A stretch of 64,000 nucleotides of DNA, taken from positions 171,699-235,698 of the forward strand of contig SVJE01000003.1 in NCBI GenBank assembly GCA_015069135.1. Direction: 5' to 3'. The notes under the pieces were generated by a model, which was not told where the DNA came from, ran no database searches, and saw only the letters and a program-made list of their open reading frames with translations. The position numbers and the translations under genes are program-made. Source of the DNA: Oscillospiraceae bacterium (GTDB lineage: Bacteria > Bacillota > Clostridia > UBA1212 > SIG427). Of this stretch, positions 9,318 through 19,464 are shown piece after piece. Numbering within the stretch: position 1 is the stretch's first letter; every line of letters starts with the position of its first letter.

Positions 9318-9480
9318 TAGTAGTTTGAATAAAAATAAAGAAACTACTGTATAAATGTGTAGTAGTGTATGGTGAAAACACATAACTACTATGTGAAAAA
9401 GCGTAGTAGAACAAACAAAAAATGAGGAAACTACTATATAAATGCGTAGTAGTTTGGTAAAAATAGTGAAAACAACTACG
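9318..9480. repeat. Cluster of short inverted repeats (AAACTACT / AGTAGTTT)
   Basis: About 160 bp carrying alternating AAACTACT and AGTAGTTT words. Two near-identical hairpin units sit at 9341-9366 and 9428-9453 (AAACTACT, then G/A, TATAAATG, T/C, GTAGTAGT). There are further half-sites at 9318-9326, 9385-9392, 9403-9409 and 9473-9479. Neighbouring words can pair in more than one way. No open reading frame of note lies here. The function is unknown. Confidence 0.75.
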
Positions 9481-9506
9481 CCAATATGGAGTTTTTAACA
9501 ATAAAC

Positions 9507-9536
9507 AAAAAAGACTCCCTGCAACAGGGAGTCTTT
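9507..9536 (-). terminator. Terminator of tRNA-His
   Basis: Perfect 10-bp stem AAGACTCCCT / AGGGAGTCTT with a GCAAC loop. Read on the minus strand it is followed by T6. Confidence 0.85.
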
Positions 9537-9539
9537 CTA

Positions 9540-9618
9540 TGGGGTGAATGATGGGATTCGAACCCACGACCTCCAGGGCCACAACCTGGCGCTGCTAACC
9601 AACTGAGCTACATCCACC
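9540..9618 (-). tRNA. tRNA-His (anticodon GTG)
   Basis: Minus-strand cloverleaf. Acceptor GTGGATG pairs with CATTCAC; the extra G at -1 (9618) faces C73, as expected for tRNA-His; CCA is encoded. The anticodon loop is TTGTGGC between CCAGG and CCTGG. Confidence 0.93.
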
Positions 9619-9720
9619 ATGGACAACGTGTGAAAGTATACAGGATTTAACGATATTTGTCAATACAATTATTTTAAAATATACGAATATAAAGTTTAAG
9701 CGTTTTTCTTACCGGTTACA

Positions 9721-9749
9721 TTGAAATTAATCTGTTGATATGCTAGAAT
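9721..9749 (+). promoter_or_regulatory. Promoter of the giant LRR-dockerin gene
   Basis: TTGAAA (9721-9726), 17-bp spacer and TAGAAT (9744-9749), about 50 bp before the start codon. Confidence 0.65.
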
Positions 9750-9799
9750 TAATTCAGTTTTACGTATTGAAATTTTGGAATATTTTGAGGGGATTTTTT

Positions 9800-12700
9800 A
9801 TGTTTAAGCGTATTGTTTCATTTGTTGTGACATTATCAATTTTAGTTTCCATGCTTAATGGTTTTAACATCAGCGCTTTTGAGGTTGTTAATAATCAGAC
9901 TGCTGGTTCTGACCCTGATATTGGCTTTGGAAAATTGGTGGAAGAAACACCAGTTGAAAATTTTTATTATGATACTTACAGTACATATTGTGTTATCACC
10001 GGATATAGAGATTCTTCAGACACCAATATAGTAGTTCCTTCTCAAATTGATGGTCTCCCTGTTACTCAAATAGGTAATGGAGCATTTCGCTATTCTTATA
10101 ATCTTCAGAATATTATCTTACCTGAAGGTCTTACATACATTGATAATTACGCTTTTGAAGGTTGTAGTGAACTGGTAAGCATTACTATTCCGGATACGGT
10201 TGATTACATTGGCAATGATGCATTTATGTATTGTTATAATTTGACTTCCATTAAACTTCCGGCAGCCTTGACTTCTATTAGTTCAGGCATGTTTTACGGA
10301 TGCGAAAAGCTGAAAAGCGTACACATTTCTTCAAAAGTTACTGAAATAGGTAGCCTTGCTTTTTCAGGTTGCAGCGGTCTTGAAAGTATTACGGTTGAAG
10401 AAGGAAATTCCAAATATTCTGCAAAAGGTAATTGCTTGATTGAAAATGAAACAGGTAAATTGATCTTAGGATGCGGAAACAGCCAGATACCTGATGATGG
10501 AAGTGTTAAAATTATTGGCGCCAGTTCGTTTGCAAGCTGTTCCGGTTTAACTTCGATAGTTATTCCTGACTCTGTTACAAAAATTGAGAACCAGGCATTT
10601 TATAATTCAGGATTAAAAAGTGTTGTTATTCCGGATTCCGTTACAGAAATTGAAACATACGCATTTTATTATTGTAAAAATCTCGAAACTGTTGTATTGT
10701 CTAAAAACTTAAAAACTATCCCGGGATCTTTGTTTTACTATTGTACATCCTTGAAAAGTATTGAAATACCTGAAAGTGTTGAAAAAATTTCATCAAGTGC
10801 TTTCGCACAATGTTCAGCTTTAACAAGCATTACTATACCTGCCGGTGTTACTTCTATTGATTCTTCTGCATTTACGGGCTGTAATAATCTGGCCAGTATT
10901 CAGGTTGACGATGGTAATCAATACTATACTGACTCAGGTAACTGTCTTATAAGCAAGGCAAGCGGAAGCTTATACGTATATACCAAATATAGCACCATGC
11001 CAACGGATGGTTCTGTTAAAGATATAAAAAATTATTCATTCAACTGTTGTCCTGATTTGGAGTATCTTTTTATACCTGCCAGTGTTACAACAATTGCCAG
11101 AAACGGACTTTACAATTTGAATAACTTATCAACCATTATTGTTGATGAGAATAATGCAAATTATATGTCTTCCGGTAATTGTTTAATAGAAAAATCCACA
11201 AATACACTTTACAGAGGATGTAAGAGCAGTGTTATTCCCACAGACGGCAGTGTAACTGTAATTGGAAGTTTTGCTTTTTATAATTGTGCTGGCTTAAAAG
11301 AAGTTGTAATTCCGAATACTGTAACCAAAATTTCTGACCAGGCTTTCAGATATTGTTCTGATCTGTCTAAAGTTACTATTTCTGATAGCGTACAGGAAAT
11401 AGGATCATCAGCTTTTTCTGATACAGCAATAGAGAGTATTATAATACCGGAAAGTATTGAATCACTGGCACCGGATGTGTTTTATAATTGTCGCAATCTT
11501 ACTGATGTGCAGCTGCCACAAACTCTTAATTCAATAGAGCCCTATGCCTTTGGAAATTGTTCTTCTTTAGAGGAAATAACAATACCGGATTCAGTTGAAC
11601 GCATTGAATATTCTGCATTTATAAGCTGTGAGAACTTAAAGTCTATAAAATTGCCTTCAAAGATAACATATATAGAATTTAACACATTTTCCTATTGTTA
11701 TTCCTTGGAAGAAATAGTTATTCCAAATGCAGTTGAATATATTGGAATTACTGCATTTTCCGATTGTCATAACTTAAAAACAGTTGTTATTCCTTTAAGT
11801 GTGAAAAATATAGAATCAGATGCTTTCTCTTACTGCTATAATCTGTCAGACATTTATTATGCAGGCACTGAGGATCAATGGAATAGCATAAGTTATTACG
11901 GATATGACCTTGACTATGTAACAAAGCACTTTGGACATAGCTGTGAATATACATCAACTGTAGTTCCGCCTACATATACAGAGCAGGGATATACCTTACA
12001 TACTTGTACAGTTTGTGGAAGCAGTTATAAAGATAATTATGTTGATGTACTCAAAAGAATACCTTTGTCAGAAGCTACAATTAAGCTTGAATACACAGAA
12101 GCATTCTATAAAGGTGCTCCGCTTACTCCTGAAGTAACTGTTACATATAACGGGACAGAATATAACGGGGCAGATGAGCTTAATATTACTTACGAGAACA
12201 ATAACAAGGTAGGTACTGCAACTGTAACTTTAGAAGGCAAGGGTATGTTTGAAGGCAGTACAACTTTAACCTTTGAAATATCATATGAGGTTATACCTGA
12301 AAAAATCGTAAATGTTACAGCCTATAGTGAAATTGGTAAAATATCAATTTCCTGGGGCAAATCATCAGAGGTGGATACAGATTCATATAAAATTTATCGT
12401 TCTGTAAAAGGGGAAAATGATTTTACCTGCATTGCCACAATAAAAGGTCGTAATAATCTTACGTTTGAGGATGTTACCGGTGAAAAGGGAAGTAGCTACG
12501 AATATTATGTAACAGGTGTGGGCTTATATGATGCAGAAAGTTTGCCTTCTGAAATTACAACAGGTACTGTGTTAATTGATACAATACCTCCTGTAGTGCT
12601 TAAAATTTCTCCGGAGTCCTCTAAAGCTATAACAGGCGTGGTAACCTTATCTGTTACTGCCTCTGATAATGTAGCAGTTGAAGGTGTGAAATTCTTTTAT

Positions 12701-15700
12701 TCATCTGATAACGGGGTAACATGGAATCTGATACAGGAGTCCTTAAATGGTGTTACAAATGCTTCCTTTAATACAAGTACATTAGAAGGTACTTCCGTTA
12801 AGGTTAAAGCGGTTGCTTATGATAAAGAAGGTCTTGAAAGCCAACCATTTATTGTTGCTTATATATTGGATAATGAAGGCCCTGGAAAAGTAACAGGTCT
12901 TAAGGCTGAGTGTTTGCCGTCAAAAATTACATTGTCATGGAACGATGTTTCGGATAATGATGCTTCGTATTTTATTTTACAGGGAAACAGAGATGGAAAT
13001 TGGGTGACTGTAGCCACAAATATTACTACTTTGGGATATACAGTTAAGAACTTACAGCCGGATACATCATACTTGTTCAGAGTTGCTTGTGTAGATATAT
13101 ACGGAAATATTGGTGAATATTCTGACGCGTTCAATATCAATACTGCCAAAGATACAACAGCTCCTGTTATAACAAATCAAAGTCCGGCTTCCAGTCGTTT
13201 TAACAATCGGATTACTTATACTGTAACTGTAAAAGACGATTGCAATGTTGCAAAAATAACAATTCAGACATCTTCGGATGGTAAAACCTGGACAGATGTA
13301 AATGTTATGGAATACAGCGACTATGCAGCATCTAAAATTTATAGTTATACTATTGACCTTGCAGAATATGACGAAGGCAGTATATATGTAAGAGCTGTGG
13401 CTGCCGACCATACGGGAAATATAAGTGATACAAGCGATAAGGCGCCATTAAGCCAATATATTGTGGACAAGACTGCTCCGGGAACCCCTTCAGGCATAAA
13501 GGCAAACGGACAGGATGGATATATTACCATCCAGTGGAATATGGGTACGGAAAGCGATATAGCATATTATTCACTTTACAGAGCATTATCTGCTGATGGT
13601 CAATATACTTTGATAGCTTCAGGATTAAAAACTATTAACTATCACGATAAACAGGTTGATGTGGGAAATGAATACTATTACAAGGTTAAAGTTTCTGATA
13701 CATGTGGTAATGAGAGCTTATTGTCCGGATATACATCAGCCACTGTAAATCCGGATAATGAAAAACCTGTTATAGAAGCAATCGGAAGTACATACATGAG
13801 CAAAATAAGTGAAAAAATTCATGTTGTAAGTGTGGCCGCTTCTGATAACAACAAAATTTCTGAAATTGTTGCAGAATTTTGTACTTCCAATGATACTTCC
13901 TACAAAGAACTTACAAGAGTTAAAGATATAAATAGTTCATATAAAAATATATCTGTAGAATTGCCTTGGGCAGATTGTAGCGAAGGCGACTATATTTTCT
14001 TACGCGTTTATGCTGTAGATATGGCCGGATTTGTTTCTGACTATAAGACTGCAACCTACCAAATTGATAACACTTGTCCTGAATTAAAGAACTATAATCT
14101 TTCCGGAGACGGAGAGAATGTTGTTCTTTCATGGCAGGATTCAGGAGAATCTGATTTATCCGGTTTCAGGATTTACAGATCAACAAACGGAATAAATTAT
14201 ACTTATTTAGGAGCACGCGGTGTTTCTGAATCTGGTAACTATACTTTTTACGATACAATTACAGCCAAAGAAAGCGGTAGTTATATTTACAAAATAGAAG
14301 CTGTAGACAGGGTAGAGAATTATTCTTATGAGGAGCTTATATATGACTATACGTATGTTTATGTTAATAAAGCTCCAAAAGCTAAATTTAATATTCCGAA
14401 TTTGCTTATATTAGAGGTAGAGGAACTTTTTGACGGAACTTTATCTTCTGATGATATTGCTATTTCTTCTTATCTTTGGGATTTTGGTGACGGAACTACA
14501 TCTGAAGAAGCAAAACCTGCAAAAAAATATAGTGAATTAGGTGAATTTACTGTTACATTGACTGTTACAGACAACGAAGGTCTTACATCTACTGTTAGCG
14601 GAACAGTGCAGGTTAAAGAACGTGAATCCTTAGGTACATTAAATGTTCAGGTGAAAGATGATAGCGGTAATAATCTTGCCTATGTTCCTGTTTATTTTGA
14701 TTTAGGATCTGATATCCAAAAAGTGGTTTATACTGACTCATCAGGATTTGCTACATTACAAATGACACCTGGAACTCATATTATTGGTGTATATTCTTCC
14801 GGTTATTTACCTGTTAAGAAAGAAGTTACTGTGTTGGCTAATGCTACCAGATATATAATGCTTACGACTGTTGAAGAAGAACTTGTAACCGGTGAGTTCG
14901 AAGTTACAAGAATGACATTTGATGAAATTGTTGCTGCAGGTATAGATGTTTATGATCCTGATAATCAAAACGTATATTCAGCAACTGTAAGAGTAAGTTA
15001 TGGTTCAACACCTCCTGTAGAAATCAGTTATTACAGAAATGATTTTAATATTATAAGTTACACTGTAAAATCTGTTGGTGGCTCACAAACAATTAAACCG
15101 GGTGACGACGATGATGATGACGACGGCAACGGAGGAACAATAGTCGGAACAACAGGCGGTGGCGGAGGAAGAAAGTTCTCCGGTTTAGGTTTTATATCCG
15201 GAAACGAAGGACAGGAAATAGTTGCTGTTTTAGATATTCCGGCACAGGCATCATTCTTAAAAGAATTTTTCGATGTAAGACTCCATATTATTAACAATGC
15301 TTCTTCAGACTTTTCTTTGGACATGAATGAGGTTGTTCTTAATGTTCCTGATGGAATGACTCTTATGGATAATGTAGAAAATGGTTATGAAAACAGCAAC
15401 ACTGTTAAAATCGATTCCATAAGAGGTCAGGAATCTAAAACATTGGCTTGGGTATTAAGAGGTGATAAGACAGGTGACTACGATTTATCTGCTGATTTTA
15501 CCGGAACACTGTCTGAATTTAATCAGTTGGTTACTACACGATTTGAAACAGAAACCCCAATAAAAGTTTACGGTATGGATGGTGTAGTGTTCAGAGTTCT
15601 GGCAGCTGATGAAATTCACGGTGACGCATTGTATTTCAATGTTGAATTGGAAAATGCACGGGATGTTGATATTTATATGCCGTCAATAGGTTTGACTGAT

Positions 15701-18700
15701 AAGATCCAGAATGTTTCTGAATCTGCTATTCCGGGAAGTGAAGCCTATATTTTGAACATATATGTTGAAAACGAGAGTGGTGCAAAACAATATATGCCAT
15801 TCACATATGATGAAAATGATAATGTGGTATTAGGTATTAAGTTGCTGTCCCCGGGACAGAAATTGGTATATGAATATGTTTCATATAATGCCAGTGACTA
15901 TGGTGGAACATCTTATTTCCATGAAGCCTGCGTAGAGAATTTTGAAGGAATCTTTGAGAATATCCAAGTAGGATCATTTGAAAAAGAATTTTACAGTTTT
16001 GAGGATTATTCTGAAAAACTTGATAAAATATTAAGTGATGAAAATCCTGACATTGAAGCTGCTTACCAGTATATTCTTGACAACAGTAATTATTACTATA
16101 TGGAAGAAGCTGCCAGTGGTAAGGGCGATGTATGCGAAGTTTTATATAAGCTTTCTGATTTAGTATTAAACGGTGATGTTTCCATATTTACGAAAGAGGA
16201 AGAGGAGGAAATGATGAGAAAAATCATTCTTTCAATCCTTGCTGATAGTAGTATGGTTAAACAGGTAGAAGATCTTATGACTGTAAAATATACAGGTGCC
16301 GTTAAGGATATGATTAAAAAAATCGAAGACGGAATATTAGATGCTTATACAGAGGATAAAGATACTTCAGCTAATGTGATGAAGGCTTTTGCAAGTATAA
16401 TTAAAGATAGTAAAGATCTTGTTATAACATACAAGACAAAGGGATCAGATGCCTTCAAGAAAGAACTTAATAAACAAATTGCAGGATATTCTATAGGAAT
16501 AGCTGTAGATGTTGCTGATTATTTGACTGCATCAGATGAAAATCTTTCATTATCTAAGGTGTTTGAAGTTGGTAAAGACTGTGTTTCTGCTGTGTTAGAG
16601 GCTGTTAATAATGCGGAAAAAGACAGATATTACTATGCATTATTGAAAACTCAGTGTAATGCTGATGTGGCAAATTATATTTTAGATGCAATACTTGAAG
16701 CTACATATATTTCTCTTCCGGAACAAGTGCAAGAGAAATTGCAAGGTGACATTTTTGCTACTATAAGTGGTTTCTATGCGATTTATCAATATGCTCAAGA
16801 ATTTAGCACAAACCGAGAAACTGATGTTTATCTGATTGCTTTAGAAATGAAGGCGCAGCTTCAGACTAATATGGATGAATACTATGAAAAATGGAACTAT
16901 GCAGTGAATATGTTTGAGAAAGGTGCTGAATTAACTGCAGAATATGCAATAAAAGCTGCAATGAAGGCGGCCCTTGGAACAACGGTATTCGGTCTTGTGT
17001 CTGCAGGATTTAATATTTTAGATGCTGTTTTCGGCTTCGAAAGTTATGTTAAACAGCAAGATACTTTTGATGTATACAGTCTGTTGACAGGTGTATTTAA
17101 GGAAATATACGAAAAAAGTCTGGCTACAAGAGGAGAAACGGAAGACTTTTATACTATGGTTTATCTCCGAACAATTTGTGAACTACGAATTGACGGAGAA
17201 GTACAGTTCAGAGCATTTATGGATGATTACTTAAATGGTGTTTATGCAACTCCTTTATCTGAAGAAAAAGTAGTTGAAAAGATAAATGATGTTATGAATA
17301 CTTTTTATTCTTCCTATAGTGAATGGAATGATGCTATACTTTATAAAGTGGTACATTCAAGGGATCTGATGTTCAACTATGAAAAAACCTCTGATATTAT
17401 AATTCCAAAGGCACCACAGGTAAGCCTGGATTATGATAAATTGCAGACAGTACAGAGCTTTACATCAGAATACGAATATTGTTTCTCGGATGGTGCATGG
17501 AAAGCTTGTGACGGTAATCCTATTTCATTTGAAGTAGGTACTGTACCATCAGTGTTAAGAGTAAGAGCTGCTGCAGGTGATGAAAACTTTGCCGGCGAGA
17601 TTACTACTGTAAAAATATTTGCAAGAAAGAATTTAAGTAAGCTTATATCTGTTAAATTTGATGGAGTAAACTATATTGTTGAAAATCTTTCTTCAAAATA
17701 TAAATATCAGATTGCTTTTGTTGATTCTTCAGAAGAAAAGGTGAATTGGAATAATGCCGTAATTGTCTCCGGTAGTAACGGAGCAGCAGTTATAAGTGGT
17801 GTGGCTTGCTCTGAATATATGGTTATCAGAAGTATGCAGAATTCACTTTTAATGGAAACAACATCAAATCCGTTGTATGTTGCTGTTGATGTAAAACATA
17901 CATTTGACCTCGTAATTGATGGTAACGGAACAGTGTTCCAGTCAGATGATTCAGGCAGATATTATAACGGTGATGACATAAGTCTTATAGCAACTGCAGC
18001 TGAAGGCGAGGAGTTTACCGGTTGGTATATTAACGGTGAATGTGTAAGTACAGATACATTTTACCTTGCTGAAATGCATGAGGATTTGCAAGTTAAAGCC
18101 GTATTTACAGGTGCAACGATTGAAAACATTTCCATTGTGCAGCCACCTGAAAATGCTGAGTATGAAATAGGCGAATATCCGGATTTGTCCCAGCTTGAGG
18201 TTGTTGTTACCTATTCAGACGGAACTACTGCTACAGCACAGCAATTTGCAACTCAACTTACATCTAATGTTGAAGGCGAAAGCTCTGTTTTAATAACTTA
18301 TGGCGGTCATGCTACAAGTTTCAACGTTAATATAGTTTCTAAAGTTCATCAGGCTATTGCAAATGCTAAGCAGACAATCTTTACAGATGAAAGAACGGTT
18401 CAGGATTATATTAACGAAAAAGGAGTTGCTTATATTTATACTATTTATGTCAACGGTAAACAGGTTTCTGCTGACAGGTATCTGTCTACAGGTATGATTA
18501 TAACAATTGAAAATCCTTTAACTTCTGCAATAGAGGCATTGGAAGTTGTAATTTATGGCGATGTTAATGGTGACGGAAAGATTTTATCTTCAGACTACAT
18601 GTGTGTTAAGCGAAGCATTGTGGGAAGTTATGCATTGACAGATGCGAAACAAAAAGCTGCAGATGTTAATAAGGATGGTGTTGTTAATACAGTAGATTAT

Positions 18701-18742
18701 ATGAGAATTAAAGCTCATCTTGAAGGCTTTTTGAGTTTGTAA
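9800..18742 (+). CDS. Giant secreted BspA-type LRR / Fn3 / PKD / dockerin protein
   Basis: 2980 residues. Start ATG 9800 is preceded by GAGGGG and opens a signal peptide MFKRIVSF...NISAFE. Architecture by eye: LRR_5 (BspA, treponemal-type) repeats at about 82-702 (IPDSVTxIxxxAFxxC units); a two-Cys segment HTCTVCGSSY at about 733; an MBG-like beta domain at 752-829; alternating fibronectin III and Ig-like domains at about 833-1520; PKD at 1527-1607 (LWDFGDGTTSEE); a carboxypeptidase-regulatory-like domain at 1612-1690; an Asp6/Gly-rich linker near 1768-1790; a long helical region at about 2064-2500; an InlB-like repeat domain at 2702-2772 (GEEFTGWYINGE); an Ig-like domain at 2774-2844; and an X module plus dockerin at about 2847-2979. 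It is probably a cell-surface or matrix-associated adhesin. It is monocistronic, ending in a strong terminator. Confidence 0.9.
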   Translation: MFKRIVSFVVTLSILVSMLNGFNISAFEVVNNQTAGSDPDIGFGKLVEETPVENFYYDTYSTYCVITGYRDSSDTNIVVPSQIDGLPVTQIGNGAFRYSYNLQNIILPEGLTYIDNYAFEGCSELVSITIPDTVDYIGNDAFMYCYNLTSIKLPAALTSISSGMFYGCEKLKSVHISSKVTEIGSLAFSGCSGLESITVEEGNSKYSAKGNCLIENETGKLILGCGNSQIPDDGSVKIIGASSFASCSGLTSIVIPDSVTKIENQAFYNSGLKSVVIPDSVTEIETYAFYYCKNLETVVLSKNLKTIPGSLFYYCTSLKSIEIPESVEKISSSAFAQCSALTSITIPAGVTSIDSSAFTGCNNLASIQVDDGNQYYTDSGNCLISKASGSLYVYTKYSTMPTDGSVKDIKNYSFNCCPDLEYLFIPASVTTIARNGLYNLNNLSTIIVDENNANYMSSGNCLIEKSTNTLYRGCKSSVIPTDGSVTVIGSFAFYNCAGLKEVVIPNTVTKISDQAFRYCSDLSKVTISDSVQEIGSSAFSDTAIESIIIPESIESLAPDVFYNCRNLTDVQLPQTLNSIEPYAFGNCSSLEEITIPDSVERIEYSAFISCENLKSIKLPSKITYIEFNTFSYCYSLEEIVIPNAVEYIGITAFSDCHNLKTVVIPLSVKNIESDAFSYCYNLSDIYYAGTEDQWNSISYYGYDLDYVTKHFGHSCEYTSTVVPPTYTEQGYTLHTCTVCGSSYKDNYVDVLKRIPLSEATIKLEYTEAFYKGAPLTPEVTVTYNGTEYNGADELNITYENNNKVGTATVTLEGKGMFEGSTTLTFEISYEVIPEKIVNVTAYSEIGKISISWGKSSEVDTDSYKIYRSVKGENDFTCIATIKGRNNLTFEDVTGEKGSSYEYYVTGVGLYDAESLPSEITTGTVLIDTIPPVVLKISPESSKAITGVVTLSVTASDNVAVEGVKFFYSSDNGVTWNLIQESLNGVTNASFNTSTLEGTSVKVKAVAYDKEGLESQPFIVAYILDNEGPGKVTGLKAECLPSKITLSWNDVSDNDASYFILQGNRDGNWVTVATNITTLGYTVKNLQPDTSYLFRVACVDIYGNIGEYSDAFNINTAKDTTAPVITNQSPASSRFNNRITYTVTVKDDCNVAKITIQTSSDGKTWTDVNVMEYSDYAASKIYSYTIDLAEYDEGSIYVRAVAADHTGNISDTSDKAPLSQYIVDKTAPGTPSGIKANGQDGYITIQWNMGTESDIAYYSLYRALSADGQYTLIASGLKTINYHDKQVDVGNEYYYKVKVSDTCGNESLLSGYTSATVNPDNEKPVIEAIGSTYMSKISEKIHVVSVAASDNNKISEIVAEFCTSNDTSYKELTRVKDINSSYKNISVELPWADCSEGDYIFLRVYAVDMAGFVSDYKTATYQIDNTCPELKNYNLSGDGENVVLSWQDSGESDLSGFRIYRSTNGINYTYLGARGVSESGNYTFYDTITAKESGSYIYKIEAVDRVENYSYEELIYDYTYVYVNKAPKAKFNIPNLLILEVEELFDGTLSSDDIAISSYLWDFGDGTTSEEAKPAKKYSELGEFTVTLTVTDNEGLTSTVSGTVQVKERESLGTLNVQVKDDSGNNLAYVPVYFDLGSDIQKVVYTDSSGFATLQMTPGTHIIGVYSSGYLPVKKEVTVLANATRYIMLTTVEEELVTGEFEVTRMTFDEIVAAGIDVYDPDNQNVYSATVRVSYGSTPPVEISYYRNDFNIISYTVKSVGGSQTIKPGDDDDDDDGNGGTIVGTTGGGGGRKFSGLGFISGNEGQEIVAVLDIPAQASFLKEFFDVRLHIINNASSDFSLDMNEVVLNVPDGMTLMDNVENGYENSNTVKIDSIRGQESKTLAWVLRGDKTGDYDLSADFTGTLSEFNQLVTTRFETETPIKVYGMDGVVFRVLAADEIHGDALYFNVELENARDVDIYMPSIGLTDKIQNVSESAIPGSEAYILNIYVENESGAKQYMPFTYDENDNVVLGIKLLSPGQKLVYEYVSYNASDYGGTSYFHEACVENFEGIFENIQVGSFEKEFYSFEDYSEKLDKILSDENPDIEAAYQYILDNSNYYYMEEAASGKGDVCEVLYKLSDLVLNGDVSIFTKEEEEEMMRKIILSILADSSMVKQVEDLMTVKYTGAVKDMIKKIEDGILDAYTEDKDTSANVMKAFASIIKDSKDLVITYKTKGSDAFKKELNKQIAGYSIGIAVDVADYLTASDENLSLSKVFEVGKDCVSAVLEAVNNAEKDRYYYALLKTQCNADVANYILDAILEATYISLPEQVQEKLQGDIFATISGFYAIYQYAQEFSTNRETDVYLIALEMKAQLQTNMDEYYEKWNYAVNMFEKGAELTAEYAIKAAMKAALGTTVFGLVSAGFNILDAVFGFESYVKQQDTFDVYSLLTGVFKEIYEKSLATRGETEDFYTMVYLRTICELRIDGEVQFRAFMDDYLNGVYATPLSEEKVVEKINDVMNTFYSSYSEWNDAILYKVVHSRDLMFNYEKTSDIIIPKAPQVSLDYDKLQTVQSFTSEYEYCFSDGAWKACDGNPISFEVGTVPSVLRVRAAAGDENFAGEITTVKIFARKNLSKLISVKFDGVNYIVENLSSKYKYQIAFVDSSEEKVNWNNAVIVSGSNGAAVISGVACSEYMVIRSMQNSLLMETTSNPLYVAVDVKHTFDLVIDGNGTVFQSDDSGRYYNGDDISLIATAAEGEEFTGWYINGECVSTDTFYLAEMHEDLQVKAVFTGATIENISIVQPPENAEYEIGEYPDLSQLEVVVTYSDGTTATAQQFATQLTSNVEGESSVLITYGGHATSFNVNIVSKVHQAIANAKQTIFTDERTVQDYINEKGVAYIYTIYVNGKQVSADRYLSTGMIITIENPLTSAIEALEVVIYGDVNGDGKILSSDYMCVKRSIVGSYALTDAKQKAADVNKDGVVNTVDYMRIKAHLEGFLSL

Positions 18743-18803
18743 TAGTTATTTATCGATTGTCGTAAATAACATTAACTATGATTTTAAGCGATTAATTATT
18801 GAA

Positions 18804-18841
18804 TAGAAAATACTTCCCGGGTAACGGGAAGTATTTTCTAT
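18804..18841 (+). terminator. Terminator of the giant gene
   Basis: Perfect long stem TAGAAAATACTTCCCG / CGGGAAGTATTTTCTA with a GGTAA loop. A further small inverted repeat (GTTATTTA/TAAATAAC, 18745-18770) lies between the stop codon and this hairpin. Confidence 0.85.
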
Positions 18842-18854
18842 ATTTAAAATCAAA

Positions 18855-18883
18855 TTGTATTTTTACTGTATTTGTGTTAATCT
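18855..18883 (+). promoter_or_regulatory. Promoter of the minimal dockerin gene
   Basis: TTGTAT (18855-18860), 17-bp spacer and TAATCT (18878-18883), about 28 bp before the start codon. Confidence 0.5.
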
Positions 18884-18911
18884 TTATGTATTATACGTTG
18901 GAGGTTTTACC

Positions 18912-19454
18912 ATGAAAAAAAGAATATGTGTTTTATTAGTTTGTATAAATATATTGACTATGTTTTTAGGTACAAATGTATATGCTGACGGAGTGAATCT
19001 GCCGGATGATACTTTTGGACCGGGAATAAAATATCTACAGCTTAGCAGTACTGATGGACCATTATCCGATAGTACAGGTTACCTTACAGGTTTAAAATTA
19101 AATGATAAAGCTGGATACGTGGTATCTTTCTTCGAGGAACAGGAAATAGTAACAGTAAGAAGGGAAGGCGTTATACTGGAAGATGATGATGTAGTAGCTA
19201 CCGGAGATTTTGTGTGTATAGTAAATTCAGAGAGTTTGATAACAGACTCTATATCTATTGTTGTTAAAGGAGATACTACAGGAGATGGTAAAATTACAGC
19301 ATCGGATTATATGTATATAAAAAGAGGTATTTCAGACAGTTTTTTTCTTCGTGGTTGCTATAGCAAGGCTGCAGATGTAAATGAAGACGGCTTTGTTAAA
19401 GCCGGTGACTATATGAGACTAAAAAAGATGATTGCAGGAAAGATTGAGTTATAA
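18912..19454 (+). CDS. Small secreted X module-dockerin protein
   Basis: A 180-residue secreted protein with start ATG 18912 after GGAGGT (18900-18905). Signal peptide MKKRICVLLV...NVYADG. What follows is little more than one X module (about residues 55-120, with an AGYVVSF...VTVRREG core and an ATGDFVCIVNSES segment) and a two-loop dockerin (GDTTGDGK...SDYM and ADVNEDGF...GDYM, about residues 120-178). There is no catalytic domain. The X module precedes dockerins in other genes here, so this protein may show the smallest stable X-dockerin unit. It could act as an adaptor, or as a competitor for a cohesin-like partner. nadE begins 10 bp after its stop, so the two are probably cotranscribed. 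Confidence 0.85.
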   Translation: MKKRICVLLVCINILTMFLGTNVYADGVNLPDDTFGPGIKYLQLSSTDGPLSDSTGYLTGLKLNDKAGYVVSFFEEQEIVTVRREGVILEDDDVVATGDFVCIVNSESLITDSISIVVKGDTTGDGKITASDYMYIKRGISDSFFLRGCYSKAADVNEDGFVKAGDYMRLKKMIAGKIEL

Positions 19455-19464
19455 GGAGAAAAAT

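Noticed and set aside
9318..9480. CRISPR array
   Set aside because: The repeated words are short inverted hairpins with irregular spacing, there are no uniform spacers, and no cas gene is nearby.
15103..15170. Asp/Gly repeat as a frameshift or assembly error
   Set aside because: The frame stays open on both sides with matching domains, and Asp/Gly linkers are common in large surface proteins.
18979..19020. VNLPDDTF in the 180-residue dockerin protein as a third copy of the LPDD tail
   Set aside because: It is N-terminal, lacks the G-x-G-[DE]-G context, and continues into other sequence; likely coincidence.
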